Shown here: positions 17,315 to 25,963 of the stretch, piece after piece
How positions within the stretch are numbered: position 1 is the first letter of the stretch
Layout: every line of letters begins with the position of its first letter
Source: Asaia siamensis
GTDB taxonomy: Bacteria > Pseudomonadota > Alphaproteobacteria > Acetobacterales > Acetobacteraceae
NCBI RefSeq assembly: GCF_014635085.1
Contig: NZ_BMCH01000002.1
Coordinates: forward strand, 1 to 64,000
Reading direction: 5' to 3'
Length of the DNA: 64,000 nucleotides
Notes under the pieces: model-generated
What the model saw: the letters and a program-made list of their open reading frames with translations, nothing else
Database searches by the model: none
Told to the model about the DNA's origin: nothing
Translations under genes and position numbers: made by a program

Positions 17315-18637
17315 CTATTGCGGGATGGAGCCATCCTGCTTCAACACCACACCTGCGAGATAGAGGCTGCCGCAGATCAGCACCCGGGCGGGCGGTCCCT
17401 GCAGACGCGGGAGAATAGCGCTGATGGTCGGTCCGGGCAGAGCGACGCCACCAGAGGCCGCAACGATATCCTCGACGGGCAAGGCAAGGTGCTGGCCTTC
17501 TTCGCTCACAGCATGAAGCGTCGTGGCATGGCGCTGCACCGGACGGAGAAAGCCTGAGGCATCCTTGCTCTGCTTCATGCCTACGATCACATGCAGGGGG
17601 CGGTCCGACCAGGCTGCGAGTGTCGGAGCCAGAGCTTCACCTGCATTGGGGTTATGACCGCCATCCAGCCATAGCTCCCACCCCTCGGGCAGTTGTGCGG
17701 CAAGCCTGCCTTCCAGACGTTGCAAACGGGCGGGCCATTGCGTCTGGGCAATACCGGCCCACGCCGTTTCAGGGACAGGCAGACCACTGGCGCGCAGAGC
17801 CGCCACGGCAAGGGCAGCATTGCCTGCCTGATGGACCCCCTTCAGACCGGGGGCTGGCAGGGAAAGGGCGCCCAGCGGATCGTGATAGGACAGCCCGCCC
17901 CCTTCATGGAGCGTAAAACCGATCTCGCGTCCGACCTGCCATAGCGGGGCGGCGCAGGCTGTTGCCCTGGCCTCGATGACAAGCCGTGCCGCCTCCTGCT
18001 GGGCGGCACAGACCACAGGCACACCCGGCTTGATGATGCCCGCCTTCTCGGCGGCGATGAGCGCCAGCGTCTCGCCCAGAAAGGCCTGATGATCGAGATC
18101 GACAGGTGTGATCACACAGGCGGCGGGGCGGGCCACCACATTGGTGGCATCCAGACGCCCGCCCAGACCGACTTCCAGAATGACCAGATCGGCCCTGTTT
18201 CGCGCGAAAAGCAGAAGCCCCGCTGCTGTCAGGACCTCAAAAACGGTGATGGGGTCGCCCGCATTGACGCGCTCGATTTCCTCGAGTGTAGCGACAAGCG
18301 CGTCTTCACTCACCAGTTTTCCGGCGATACGGAAGCGTTCGGTAACATCGACCAGATGCGGGCTGGTCATGACATGCACCGACCATCCGGCAGTCTCGGC
18401 GATGGCACGCAGCGTGGCACAGGTGCTGCCCTTGCCATTGGTGCCCGCCACATGAATGACCGGCGGCAGCGAGCGCTCAGGATTACCCAGCTTGCCCAGC
18501 AGGGCATGAAGACGATCGAGAGAGAGATCTATGAGCTTGGGATAAAGCGCCTGAACCCGGGCCAGAACGGCGCCGGTCCGGCCCTCATATTCATCGCTGA
18601 GCTTGGCCGGGGGCGCTTTGGTCGTCATGGAAATCAT
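17315..18637 (-). CDS. folC: Bifunctional dihydrofolate synthase / folylpolyglutamate synthase
   Basis: ATP-dependent Mur-ligase-fold enzyme that adds glutamate to dihydropteroate and then to tetrahydrofolates. The 440-residue protein has the P-loop GTNGKGSTCATLRA at about 66, the TSPHLV segment and VILEVGLGGRLDATN. The C-terminal domain includes WLDGGHNPNAG. The first ATG is used; a second one three codons on (MTTKAPP) is equally possible. It follows accD in the same direction, as in many proteobacteria, but a strong terminator stands between them. Confidence 0.95.
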   Translation of the reverse strand: MISMTTKAPPAKLSDEYEGRTGAVLARVQALYPKLIDLSLDRLHALLGKLGNPERSLPPVIHVAGTNGKGSTCATLRAIAETAGWSVHVMTSPHLVDVTERFRIAGKLVSEDALVATLEEIERVNAGDPITVFEVLTAAGLLLFARNRADLVILEVGLGGRLDATNVVARPAACVITPVDLDHQAFLGETLALIAAEKAGIIKPGVPVVCAAQQEAARLVIEARATACAAPLWQVGREIGFTLHEGGGLSYHDPLGALSLPAPGLKGVHQAGNAALAVAALRASGLPVPETAWAGIAQTQWPARLQRLEGRLAAQLPEGWELWLDGGHNPNAGEALAPTLAAWSDRPLHVIVGMKQSKDASGFLRPVQRHATTLHAVSEEGQHLALPVEDIVAASGGVALPGPTISAILPRLQGPPARVLICGSLYLAGVVLKQDGSIPQ

Positions 18638-18649
18638 CCGGTAGGCAGT

Positions 18650-18678
18650 AAAAACCCCGCTCTGTCGCCAGAGCGGGG
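18650..18678 (-). terminator. Rho-independent terminator after accD
   Basis: Stem CCCCGCTCTG / CAGAGCGGGG with a TCGC loop, followed on the minus strand by five Ts. It lies between accD and folC. Confidence 0.85.
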
Positions 18679-18690
18679 GCAGTCATTCTG

Positions 18691-19563
18691 TCAGGCGGCT
18701 TCGACCGCCGCAGCAGCAGGCTTGTTCATCATCATGCCGATCAGGCTGCCAAGCTTCGCATGCAGGTCATGACGCGACACGACCATGTCGACCATGCCGT
18801 GGTCACGCAGATATTCCGAACGCTGAAAGCCTTCGGGCAGCTTCTCGCGCACCGTGTCCTGAATCACGCGGGGGCCGGTAAAGGCGATGAGCGCCTCCGG
18901 CTCGGCAATCTGGACATCGCCCAGCATGGCGAACGATGCAGAAACACCGCCAGTCGTCGGGTTGGTCAGAACAACGATATAGGGCAGGCCCGCATCCTTG
19001 AGCATCTCGACGCCGATGGTCGTGCGTGGCATCTGCATGAGCGACAGAACGCCCTCCTGCATACGGGCGCCACCAGAGGCCGTGTAGATCACAAGAGCGG
19101 CCTTCTGCAGCACAGCCAGACGGCAGGCGGCGATAAAGGCTTCACCCAGTGCGGTGCCCATGGTGCCCGCCATGAACTCATAGGCCATCACGGCTACGAC
19201 CGCATCGTGGCCGCCGATCTTGCCATGCGCCACAGCCAGTGACTCATCGAGATGGGTCTTGGCCTTTGCGTCTTTCAGACGATCGGCATATTTCTTCTGG
19301 TCGCGGAAGCCGAGCGGATCGCTCGGCACCTTGGGCAGTTCGATCCTGGTGTATTTGCCGTCATCAAACGTCCAGTCGAGGCGTTCGGTGGCCTTAACCT
19401 TGCCGTGATGGTTGCAATGCGGGCAGACGCGCTGTGCCTTTTCCAGATCCTTGATGAGGATCATCTGTGAGCAGGATTCACAGCTGGTCCAGAGGTTGTC
19501 GGGCACCTCGCGCTGCAAAAGGCCACGGATTTTCGGTCGAACGTATTCGGTCAGCCAGCTCAT
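18691..19563 (-). CDS. accD: Acetyl-CoA carboxylase carboxyltransferase subunit beta
   Basis: With AccA it moves the carboxyl group from biotin to acetyl-CoA, giving malonyl-CoA for fatty acid synthesis. The 290-residue protein starts MSWLTEYVRPKI and carries the zinc ribbon C28, C31, C47, C50. It has the crotonase-fold sequences FMAGTMGTALGEAF, TASGGARMQEG and the PTTGGVSASFA oxyanion region. Length and order are standard. It is read towards folC, with a terminator between. Confidence 0.97.
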   Translation of the reverse strand: MSWLTEYVRPKIRGLLQREVPDNLWTSCESCSQMILIKDLEKAQRVCPHCNHHGKVKATERLDWTFDDGKYTRIELPKVPSDPLGFRDQKKYADRLKDAKAKTHLDESLAVAHGKIGGHDAVVAVMAYEFMAGTMGTALGEAFIAACRLAVLQKAALVIYTASGGARMQEGVLSLMQMPRTTIGVEMLKDAGLPYIVVLTNPTTGGVSASFAMLGDVQIAEPEALIAFTGPRVIQDTVREKLPEGFQRSEYLRDHGMVDMVVSRHDLHAKLGSLIGMMMNKPAAAAVEAA

Positions 19564-19689
19564 CTTGATCCTACTTCTCGCCTGTCCCGCATGCGGAAAG
19601 CCCCATGCGCCGGGACGCTGCGGTCTGGATGGCTCCAGTCACTATGAGGGTGCTTTTAGCGATCTTCTGATCGTAATGCCAGTTCCGCA

Positions 19690-19724
19690 AACGGGGTGGC
19701 TCCTGCTGTAGGAGCTACCCCGTT
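19690..19724 (-). terminator. Long hairpin downstream of the MFS transporter
   Basis: Arms AACGGGGTGGCTCCT and AGGAGCTACCCCGTT with a five-base loop and one mismatch. It begins 34 bases past the transporter stop. There is no clear T-run, so it may be a terminator or a 3'-end stabiliser. Confidence 0.6.
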
Positions 19725-19757
19725 CATCATGTCCTGATCAGGCAAAGATCATTACCC

Positions 19758-21239
19758 TCAGGCGGCGGCTTCTTCCTGTTCGTCCTCTGACACGATGCGT
19801 GTCTGGCCACGGGTCGGGCGGAAGCGCTTCTCATGCAGGGCCAGTTCGATATCTTCAAGCGTGGCGCCAGCAGTCTCGGGCACGAAGAAGAAGATGAACA
19901 ACACCGAGGCCAGATTGACCGCGGCATAGAACCACATGGTGCCACCCAGAGTGATGAGCTGCACCAGTGTCAGCGCCGTGCCGGTCACGAGCAGGTCCGA
20001 GCCCCAGAGCGTTGCGGCGTGCAGGCTGGTGGCCTGACCGCGCATGGAGAGCGGGAACATCTCGGCACCCAGCAGCCAGCCACAGACCTGGATACCGCCC
20101 GAATTGAATGCCATGAACAGCAGCAGGAAGACGATCACCAGATAGGAGCCGACACTGTTCGGTGCCGGATGCATGGCGAAGACGATGCCAAGCCCGATCA
20201 GGCTGACGATCGAACCCGGACCCATGATCAGCATGAGGCGGCGACGCCCTACGCGATCGACGATCAGACAGCCGATAAATGTCATGATGCAGTAGGTGAT
20301 GGCCACACCCAGCGAGGCCATCAGGGCGGAGGAGGCCCCGAAACCCGCATCGCGCAGAAAGGTCGGCGCGTAATAGATCATCATCTCCAGACCGCCGCAC
20401 TGCGTGAAGAAGGCCACGCCGAGCGCCGCCACCAGAGCAGGGCGCACCCATGGACGGAACAACCCCTTCCAGCCACGGTTCCTGGGGTCGGCTGCTTCCG
20501 CGTTCTCGCGCATTTCGCGCACTTCCTTGCGGATGACCTTCTTGGAAGTGCGGATGCGCCCCAGTTCGATGATGGCGCGTTTCATGCCTTCGTTTTCTGC
20601 CGTCCAGCGCGGGCTCTTGGGCATGAAGAACATAGAGACGAACACGACGGCAGCAGGCAGGGCGGCCAGCCCGACCATCGGGCGCCAGCCCCAGGCCTCG
20701 CGCTGGGTGAAGCCGATGATATTGGCCAGAAGAATGCCGAGGCCGATGGCCACGTTGAACATGGTCACCAGCGTGCCGCGCTTTTCAGCCGGGGCCAGCT
20801 CGGAAATGTACATCGGCACGACCTGGGTTGATCCGCCAACCGCAAACCCGAGGAACACGCGCGCGACGATCAGCAGCCACACATCCGGCGCAAAGGCGCA
20901 GGCCAGGGCGCCCAGCACGAATACGCCGCTTACCAGGGTCACGCAGGCGCGCCGCCCGTATTTCTCAGAAAACGATCCCGCCGCCAGTGCCCCGATGATG
21001 GCACCCGCCAGAATGGCGGAGGCCACCATCTCCTGCATTGTGCTGCTGAGATGGAAATCATCCGAGATCAGCAGCAGGGCGCCCGAGATGATGCCCGTAT
21101 CATAGCCGTAAAGGCCGCCGCATATGGCTGCCACAACGGCGGCCAGAATCAGGATGTATTTCGCATAGGGCGAAACCTCGATCGGATGATCGTCGTGATG
21201 CGTCGCTTCGGGGCGAACCGTCTCTGAATTATTTTTCAT
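19758..21239 (-). CDS. MFS sugar porter (major facilitator)
   Basis: A 493-residue inner-membrane protein with 12 predicted membrane spans. Sugar-porter hallmarks are YGYDTGIISGALLLI in span 1, the EKYGRRACV loop after span 2, IVDRVGRRRLML in the middle loop and the closing PETAGATLEDIE. The cytoplasmic tail is rich in Glu. It probably imports a hexose, pentose or polyol by proton symport; the substrate cannot be assigned. It is divergent from a 41-residue membrane protein, with a 12-bp palindrome between them. Confidence 0.9.
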   Translation of the reverse strand: MKNNSETVRPEATHHDDHPIEVSPYAKYILILAAVVAAICGGLYGYDTGIISGALLLISDDFHLSSTMQEMVASAILAGAIIGALAAGSFSEKYGRRACVTLVSGVFVLGALACAFAPDVWLLIVARVFLGFAVGGSTQVVPMYISELAPAEKRGTLVTMFNVAIGLGILLANIIGFTQREAWGWRPMVGLAALPAAVVFVSMFFMPKSPRWTAENEGMKRAIIELGRIRTSKKVIRKEVREMRENAEAADPRNRGWKGLFRPWVRPALVAALGVAFFTQCGGLEMMIYYAPTFLRDAGFGASSALMASLGVAITYCIMTFIGCLIVDRVGRRRLMLIMGPGSIVSLIGLGIVFAMHPAPNSVGSYLVIVFLLLFMAFNSGGIQVCGWLLGAEMFPLSMRGQATSLHAATLWGSDLLVTGTALTLVQLITLGGTMWFYAAVNLASVLFIFFFVPETAGATLEDIELALHEKRFRPTRGQTRIVSEDEQEEAAA

Positions 21240-21265
21240 GACGATATAACCGGATACCCGCTAAT

Positions 21266-21277
21266 TGGTTTAAACCA
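21266..21277. promoter_or_regulatory. Palindrome in the MFS/small-protein divergent region
   Basis: TGGTTTAAACCA is a perfect 12-bp palindrome 27 bases upstream of the MFS start and 30 bases from the small protein start. LacI- and GntR-type sugar regulators use sites of this kind; no such regulator is in the window. Confidence 0.4.
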
Positions 21278-21306
21278 GCCGGGTAAAAAGGAAGAAGGAG
21301 CCGTTC

Positions 21307-21432
21307 ATGGCCAAGATGTCCAAGCTTAAGCCCGATGTGCCCACGATCAATCTGCGTGAACTGATCATCATGCATATCGTGCTGGCAGCCTTTATCGTGG
21401 GCATCATGCTGCTCGATTGGCATATCGACTGA
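21307..21432 (+). CDS. 41-residue single-span membrane protein
   Basis: MAKMSKLKPDVPTINLRELI begins a 41-residue frame that ends with TGA at 21430-21432. A strong ribosome binding site, AAGGAAGAAGGAG, ends six bases before the ATG, which argues strongly for translation. Residues about 18-37 (ending VGIMLLDW) form one hydrophobic span after a short basic N-terminus, suggesting a cytoplasmic N-terminus. It does not resemble a family I know. It is divergent from the sugar transporter and is followed by a small hairpin at 21435-21450. It might be a transporter-associated or stress small protein; function unknown. Confidence 0.65.
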   Translation: MAKMSKLKPDVPTINLRELIIMHIVLAAFIVGIMLLDWHID

Positions 21433-21434
21433 AG

Positions 21435-21450
21435 GACGCCTGACGGCGTC
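21435..21450 (+). terminator. Small hairpin after the 41-residue gene
   Basis: GACGCC, TGAC loop, GGCGTC immediately after the stop codon and ahead of the convergent znuB end. There is no T-run, so this is a weak terminator call. Confidence 0.35.
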
Positions 21451-21466
21451 ATTGCGGGAGAAACGC

Positions 21467-22282
21467 CTAGCGCGTTGCGGGCGCGAGAAATCTCACGGCG
21501 ATATAACTGAGTGCGGCGCCAAGGCTGATCCAGAACGATACCGGCGCATCCGTATACCATGACAGAACGAGCCCGCCCCATGACAGGGCCAGCGCCAGAA
21601 GGGCTGAGCCGGTAAGGCCTGCCCATGGGGCCAGACCCAGCCTCAGCATGCAGGCCGCAGGACCGACAAGCAGGCTGAACACCAGCAATATGCCGGTCGT
21701 TTCCGAGCAGATGGCCGTGGCCAGCGCCACAACGCTCATGAAGCCACACGCGACAAACCGCAGCCTGACGCCTTTTGCCGCCGCAAGATCGGGGTCGAGG
21801 CTGGCAAAAAGAAGAGGCCGCGCCAGAAAACACAGCCCTGCCAGACAGAGCCCGGCGAGAAGAAACAGCAGACGCAGCGTGGCGTGATCCACCCCCAGCA
21901 CGTTGCCGAACAGGAGTGCTGTCGTGCTGCTGACAGGTGCGTGCTGCCATTGCAGAAACAGAAGCCCCAGCCCGAGACTCGCAGCCAGAACAAGGCCGAT
22001 CACGCTGTCTCTATGATTGGCCGTTGCGGCATTGGCGCGCAGATCGCCTTCGGCTTCCCACCCCAGAACCAATCCGGCGATCACGGCTGAAAGCGCCATG
22101 CCCATGAGCGGTGACAACCCGATCAGCACGGCGCCCGTCGCCCCGGCAAAGCCGATATGAGAAAGGGCATGACCCGCAAAGCTCTGACCACGCAGAACGA
22201 GAAACCAGCCAACGAGGCCGCTCAGTATGGCGACGACACCGGAGGCCAGAAAGGCATTCTGCATGAACTCATAATGCAGCAT
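21467..22282 (-). CDS. znuB: Zinc ABC transporter permease ZnuB
   Basis: A 271-residue ABC-3 family permease with eight or so membrane spans (FLASGVVAILSGLVGWFLVL, GQSFAGHALSHIGFAGATGA). It forms the inner-membrane channel for zinc delivered by ZnuA. Its ATG lies inside the end of znuC, overlapping by 14 bases, so the two are translationally coupled. It is the last gene of the znuACB operon, which is read away from zur. Confidence 0.93.
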   Translation of the reverse strand: MLHYEFMQNAFLASGVVAILSGLVGWFLVLRGQSFAGHALSHIGFAGATGAVLIGLSPLMGMALSAVIAGLVLGWEAEGDLRANAATANHRDSVIGLVLAASLGLGLLFLQWQHAPVSSTTALLFGNVLGVDHATLRLLFLLAGLCLAGLCFLARPLLFASLDPDLAAAKGVRLRFVACGFMSVVALATAICSETTGILLVFSLLVGPAACMLRLGLAPWAGLTGSALLALALSWGGLVLSWYTDAPVSFWISLGAALSYIAVRFLAPATR

Positions 22283-22946
22283 CGCTCAGCTCCAGTTTGT
22301 GCTCAGAGATCTGCAGCAGATGGTCGGCAAAGGGTCTGACGATATCGAGCCCATGGCACGACATCAGCACGGCCATGCCTGTCTCGCGGCAGCGGGCCTG
22401 AAGCATGGTCAGGATTTTCTGCTGCCAGTGGAGATCCATGCCGCTCAGCGGCTCGTCGAGTACGAGCAGGGCGGGTTTGTCGAGCAGTGCCTCGGCAAGA
22501 AACAGCCTTTGTCTCTCCCCGCCGGAAAGCTGGCTAAGCGGTTGTTCGGCCAGAGCTTCGGCACCAGTCAGCGACAGGGCTGCCTTGAGATCGTCCGCAA
22601 GGCCACGCCCCCAGCCCGGCAGACCGAAACGCGTCCCATGCCACGAGGCAGCAATCAGGGCGCGCCCGGTCAGTTGCGGGGCGGGAAGCCGACGTTCCTG
22701 GGGCATATAACCGATCAACTGGCGCGCGGCGCGCGGCGCGCGGCCCAGAACCGCAATCCTGCCCTCACGGGCGGGATGCAGCCCCAGCAGGGCGCGCATC
22801 AGCGTCGTCTTGCCATGGCCGTTGGCACCCGCCAGCACCGTGAAGCTGCCCGGTTTCAGGGCGAGATCGGCCTTTTCGACAAGGAGACGCGCACCATGGC
22901 TCAGCGTCACCCGATCCAGCAGGATCGCGGAAGGGATATCAGCCAT
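22269..22946 (-). CDS. znuC: Zinc ABC transporter ATP-binding protein ZnuC
   Basis: ATPase of the zinc importer, about 225 residues. Walker A is GANGHGKTTLM, the signature is LSGGERQRLFLAEAL and Walker B is ALLVLDEPLSGMD. The ATG giving MADIPSAILL is preferred; it overlaps the znuA stop in ATGGCTGA, a coupling arrangement. A longer start (MRRSVF) at 22964 is possible. Confidence 0.93.
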   Translation of the reverse strand: MADIPSAILLDRVTLSHGARLLVEKADLALKPGSFTVLAGANGHGKTTLMRALLGLHPAREGRIAVLGRAPRAARQLIGYMPQERRLPAPQLTGRALIAASWHGTRFGLPGWGRGLADDLKAALSLTGAEALAEQPLSQLSGGERQRLFLAEALLDKPALLVLDEPLSGMDLHWQQKILTMLQARCRETGMAVLMSCHGLDIVRPFADHLLQISEHKLELSDAAL

Positions 22947-23802
22947 GAACACCGAGCGCCGCAACCAGCCGGTCCAGCCGGGCTTTCATCCAGTCCTGCC
23001 AGGGCTGTCCCGCCTCGGGAAATTCGTCAAAGCTCACAATGGTCACATGTGAGTCGCGCGCCAGCGCTTCTATACGCGCCAGAGAGGGGCTTCTGACGGT
23101 CGGATTGATGAGCAGAATCCGGACCTGCTTTTTGCGAAGCGCGTCTTCCAGACGGGCGACATCGCGTGGCGCCGGGTCGTCGTGGTTCATTGCCGCCAGA
23201 GCGAATTCCGGATCGATTACCTTGATACCGAGGGCCTGCAGCAATGGTCCGCCTACGGGTTCGGCCACGGCAATCTTCATACCCTTTGTCTGGGGGCGAA
23301 GCTTTTTCAGGCGATCGGCAAAAGACGTCATCATGGCTGTCAGGTCGTTCTGACGGGCCCTGATCGATGGCGCGTCATCCGGCAGATGCCGGGTCAGCTC
23401 AGTCGAAAGCGCCTCGACCATGTGTCTGACCGCTTCGGGATCGTCGAAGAGATGCGGGTTGTCATTGGGCCCAAGCCCCGCCAGTGAGGCAACGGAAATT
23501 ACATGGCGTGACGTGCTGGGCTGTGCCGCCAGAAGAGGCGGCACCCAGTCGTCATAATGCCCGCCCATCATCAGCACGATATTGGAATCGGCCAGTTTGC
23601 GCGCCATATCGGGCGTGACCTGAAAATCATGCGGGTCGATGCGTGGGGAGGTCAGAATGCTGGTCGTGCTGACAGCAGCGCCCCCAAGAGCCTTGGCCAG
23701 ATCGCACCACAGCGCCTCGGCACAGAAAACCCTTACCGGCTCGGCGCGTGCGGAGCCCAGCAGGGACAGGAAGCAGATCAGCAGGAACAGGGTCTGGCGC
23801 AA
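22939..23802 (-). CDS. znuA: Zinc ABC transporter substrate-binding protein ZnuA
   Basis: A 287-residue periplasmic protein with a signal peptide (MRQTLFLLICFLSLLGSARA) and the A-1 metal-binding fold. Probable zinc ligands are the histidines of RIDPHDFQV, NPHLFDD and NHDDPAPR. The long acidic, histidine-rich loop of E. coli ZnuA is short here. It heads the znuACB operon. A Zur-box palindrome lies 15 bases upstream of its start, so it should be repressed when zinc is plentiful. Confidence 0.92.
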   Translation of the reverse strand: MRQTLFLLICFLSLLGSARAEPVRVFCAEALWCDLAKALGGAAVSTTSILTSPRIDPHDFQVTPDMARKLADSNIVLMMGGHYDDWVPPLLAAQPSTSRHVISVASLAGLGPNDNPHLFDDPEAVRHMVEALSTELTRHLPDDAPSIRARQNDLTAMMTSFADRLKKLRPQTKGMKIAVAEPVGGPLLQALGIKVIDPEFALAAMNHDDPAPRDVARLEDALRKKQVRILLINPTVRSPSLARIEALARDSHVTIVSFDEFPEAGQPWQDWMKARLDRLVAALGVHG

Positions 23803-23816
23803 AAAAGTCGCCTTTA

Positions 23817-23829
23817 GTTATATTATAAC
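23817..23829. promoter_or_regulatory. Zur box between znuA and zur
   Basis: GTTATATTATAAC is a perfect palindrome around a central T and resembles the GTTATA-type Zur sites of alphaproteobacteria. It lies in the 90-base gap between divergent znuA and zur, so it could control both genes. Confidence 0.82.
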
Positions 23830-23892
23830 GACTGAGATACGCGATATAGAGGCGGAACTCTGGTCAGGACAAGCCGGAAAAGGAAATCCCTC

Positions 23893-24393
23893 ATGCTCAG
23901 CAGCACGGCCATGACCGATCAGGACCCGTTCTCTCCCCAGATTCTTGCGCTTCTCGATCGTGCCGCCGCGTTCTGTGCCACGCGCGCCAGTCGTCTCACG
24001 GATACCAGACGCCTTGTGCTCGGCCTGATCCTCGATAGCAGCAAGCCCGTCGGGGCCTATGATATTCTCGATCATCTGCGGCAGTATCAACGCAACGCTG
24101 CCCCCCCGACAGTCTATCGCGCGCTTGATTTTCTTCTGGCCCAGGGGCTGATTCATCGCATCGAGCGTATGAGCGCCTTCATTGGTTGCGCGCATCGTCT
24201 CGAATGCCATCATGGCCATGGCTGCGGTCATCGCGCCCAGTTTCTGATCTGCAGTGGCTGCGGTGCGGTCAGTGAGGTGGAAGACAGCGAAATTTCGCAT
24301 GCCATTGCCAGTGCGGCAAAGAAGATCGGCTTCAAGCCGCATCAGTCGACGGTCGAGATCGAAGGGCTTTGTGCCATTTGTCAGCAGGGCTGA
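23893..24393 (+). CDS. zur: Zinc uptake regulator Zur (Fur family)
   Basis: A 166-residue Fur-family repressor. It has an N-terminal winged helix (RASRLTDTRRLVLGLILDSS, PTVYRALDFLLAQGLIHRIE) and a dimerisation domain with the histidine-rich HRLECHHGHGCGH. Two structural CxxC pairs are at C120/C123 and C160/C163. The divergent zinc transporter and the palindrome between identify it as Zur rather than Fur. The first ATG fits the AAGGA box best; MTDQDPF six codons later is an alternative. Confidence 0.93.
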   Translation: MLSSTAMTDQDPFSPQILALLDRAAAFCATRASRLTDTRRLVLGLILDSSKPVGAYDILDHLRQYQRNAAPPTVYRALDFLLAQGLIHRIERMSAFIGCAHRLECHHGHGCGHRAQFLICSGCGAVSEVEDSEISHAIASAAKKIGFKPHQSTVEIEGLCAICQQG

Positions 24394-24402
24394 TTTCTCG
24401 GG

Positions 24403-24903
24403 GTGGATTGGCAGGCGATGGCCCGCGCTGACGGTTTGCCGCTTGCTGGCGGTGCCCTTCATTCCCGTCGTGAGCGCGCCTCCCGTGTCGCGCGACCGGA
24501 AGAGGCGCCCTGCGCGCAACCTGACCTGTTCGATTATGTTCCCCCTGTCAGACGCACGCATCTGCTGCCGGAAGAAGCACCACTTCTCATCGTCACAACA
24601 CGCGCTTTTTCGGAGAAGGAGCGGGAGGATGGGTGGCTTTACAGCCTGCTTCCTGAGGCAGAGGCGCTGAGGATGATGGAGGAGGGGCTGATTCTGGATG
24701 CGCGTCAGCCTCTGATGTTCTGCGAGCGGCCAGCGCTTCTGCCGCTTTTTGCCGCCTTCTCTGAAGAACCTGCCGAGACCGGGACGATTCTGCTGCGCGT
24801 GCGTAAGGCCCATATCGCGCCCTGGCTCGAGGATGACCCCGATATGAGTGCACGTCTCGGCGCAGCCTGCTATCTGCTGTCGCGACAGATACCGATCGGC
24901 TAA
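24403..24903 (+). CDS. Unrecognised protein co-directional with zur
   Basis: A frame of 166 residues starts nine bases after the zur stop, so it is probably on the zur transcript. The GTG start is tentative; an ATG at 24418 is an alternative. The N-terminal 45 residues are Arg/Ala-rich and may be disordered. The rest (LFDYVPPVRRTHLLP, EREDGWLYSLLPEAEALRMM, LILDARQPLMFCERPALLPL) looks like a compact alpha/beta domain. There are no cysteine pairs or other metal motifs, and I do not recognise the family. Codon use matches its neighbours, so it is probably real. Confidence 0.65.
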   Translation: MDWQAMARADGLPLAGGALHSRRERASRVARPEEAPCAQPDLFDYVPPVRRTHLLPEEAPLLIVTTRAFSEKEREDGWLYSLLPEAEALRMMEEGLILDARQPLMFCERPALLPLFAAFSEEPAETGTILLRVRKAHIAPWLEDDPDMSARLGAACYLLSRQIPIG

Positions 24904-24946
24904 GGCCGGTTCTTTCTACCCCTGATCGTCATATAAGGATCCCGTC

Positions 24947-25954
24947 ATGGACGATATCGCCCTCGCTGAAGTCACGCGTGGCGGACGCATCGAGTCCCTG
25001 CATCTTGGTCGAATTGCCGTCATGGACGATTCCGGCCGGGTCGTTCAGGCGCATGGTGCCATCGACAAGGCGGTCTTTCCGCGTTCGACGGTCAAGGCTC
25101 TTCTTGCCCTGCCTCTGGTCGAGACCGGTGCTGCCGATCGTCTGGGTCTGAGCGATGCCGAACTCGCGCTTGCCTGCGCTTCTCATGGCGGCGAGCCTCG
25201 CCATGCCGAAACCGCTGCGGCCATGCTGGCCAAGGCAGGCAAAACTCTCACCTGTCTGGAATGCGGTGCCCACTGGCCGACTTATGACAAGGCCGCCCAC
25301 GCCCTTGCCGCCTCGGGGGCCGCGCCGACAGCCCTGCATAACAACTGCTCGGGCAAGCATGCAGGGTTGATCTGTCTGGCGATCGATCAGTCCCTCGACC
25401 CGGCCGGTTATATCGACCCCGGGCATGAGGCGCAGCGTCAGGTGACCGATGCGCTTGTGATGGCGACATCTGTCCCACATAATGAGGCCAATCGCGGTCT
25501 CGATGGTTGCTCCATGCCGACCTACGCCATTCCCCTCTCGGCGTTGGCCACGGGTTTTGCCCGTTTTGGTACTGGAAGAAATTTTTCATCGGGTCATGCG
25601 TCGGCAGCCGCACGTCTGCGTTCTGCTGTCGCGTCCGAGCCCTTCATGGTGGCAGGGAGCGGGCGTTTCGATACGACATTGATGGCGCATTTCGGTAACC
25701 GAATCTTCTGCAAGATGGGTGCAGAAGGGGTGATGGTCGCGTCTCTGCCCGAACTCGGGCTGGGCATAGCGATCAAGACCGATGATGGCGCGAACCGGGC
25801 GGCAGAGGTGGCTTTGGCCTCGCTTCTGCTCGGCTTCGACGAGGCTGGCTGGTCTGATTCAGACCGCGCCGTGCTGACCGGATTGTCGCATCAGGTGATG
25901 AAAAACTGGAATGGACGCGAAGTCGGCACCCTGCGTGCCGCCGGAAAAGGATAA
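24947..25954 (+). CDS. L-asparaginase II family protein (Rhizobium etli type)
   Basis: A 335-residue protein of the Asparaginase_II family, unrelated to E. coli AnsA/AnsB. Family blocks include VFPRSTVKALLALPLVETGA near residue 45, CASHGGEPRHAE, CGAHWP and NNCSGKHAGLICLA. A GLDGCSMPTYAIPL block and MVAGSGRFDT follow. It would hydrolyse asparagine to aspartate and ammonia in the cytosol. The ATG has AAGGA eight bases upstream. It is followed nine bases later by an MFS transporter and may share its transcript. Confidence 0.9.
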   Translation: MDDIALAEVTRGGRIESLHLGRIAVMDDSGRVVQAHGAIDKAVFPRSTVKALLALPLVETGAADRLGLSDAELALACASHGGEPRHAETAAAMLAKAGKTLTCLECGAHWPTYDKAAHALAASGAAPTALHNNCSGKHAGLICLAIDQSLDPAGYIDPGHEAQRQVTDALVMATSVPHNEANRGLDGCSMPTYAIPLSALATGFARFGTGRNFSSGHASAAARLRSAVASEPFMVAGSGRFDTTLMAHFGNRIFCKMGAEGVMVASLPELGLGIAIKTDDGANRAAEVALASLLLGFDEAGWSDSDRAVLTGLSHQVMKNWNGREVGTLRAAGKG

Positions 25955-25963
25955 GACCAACCC

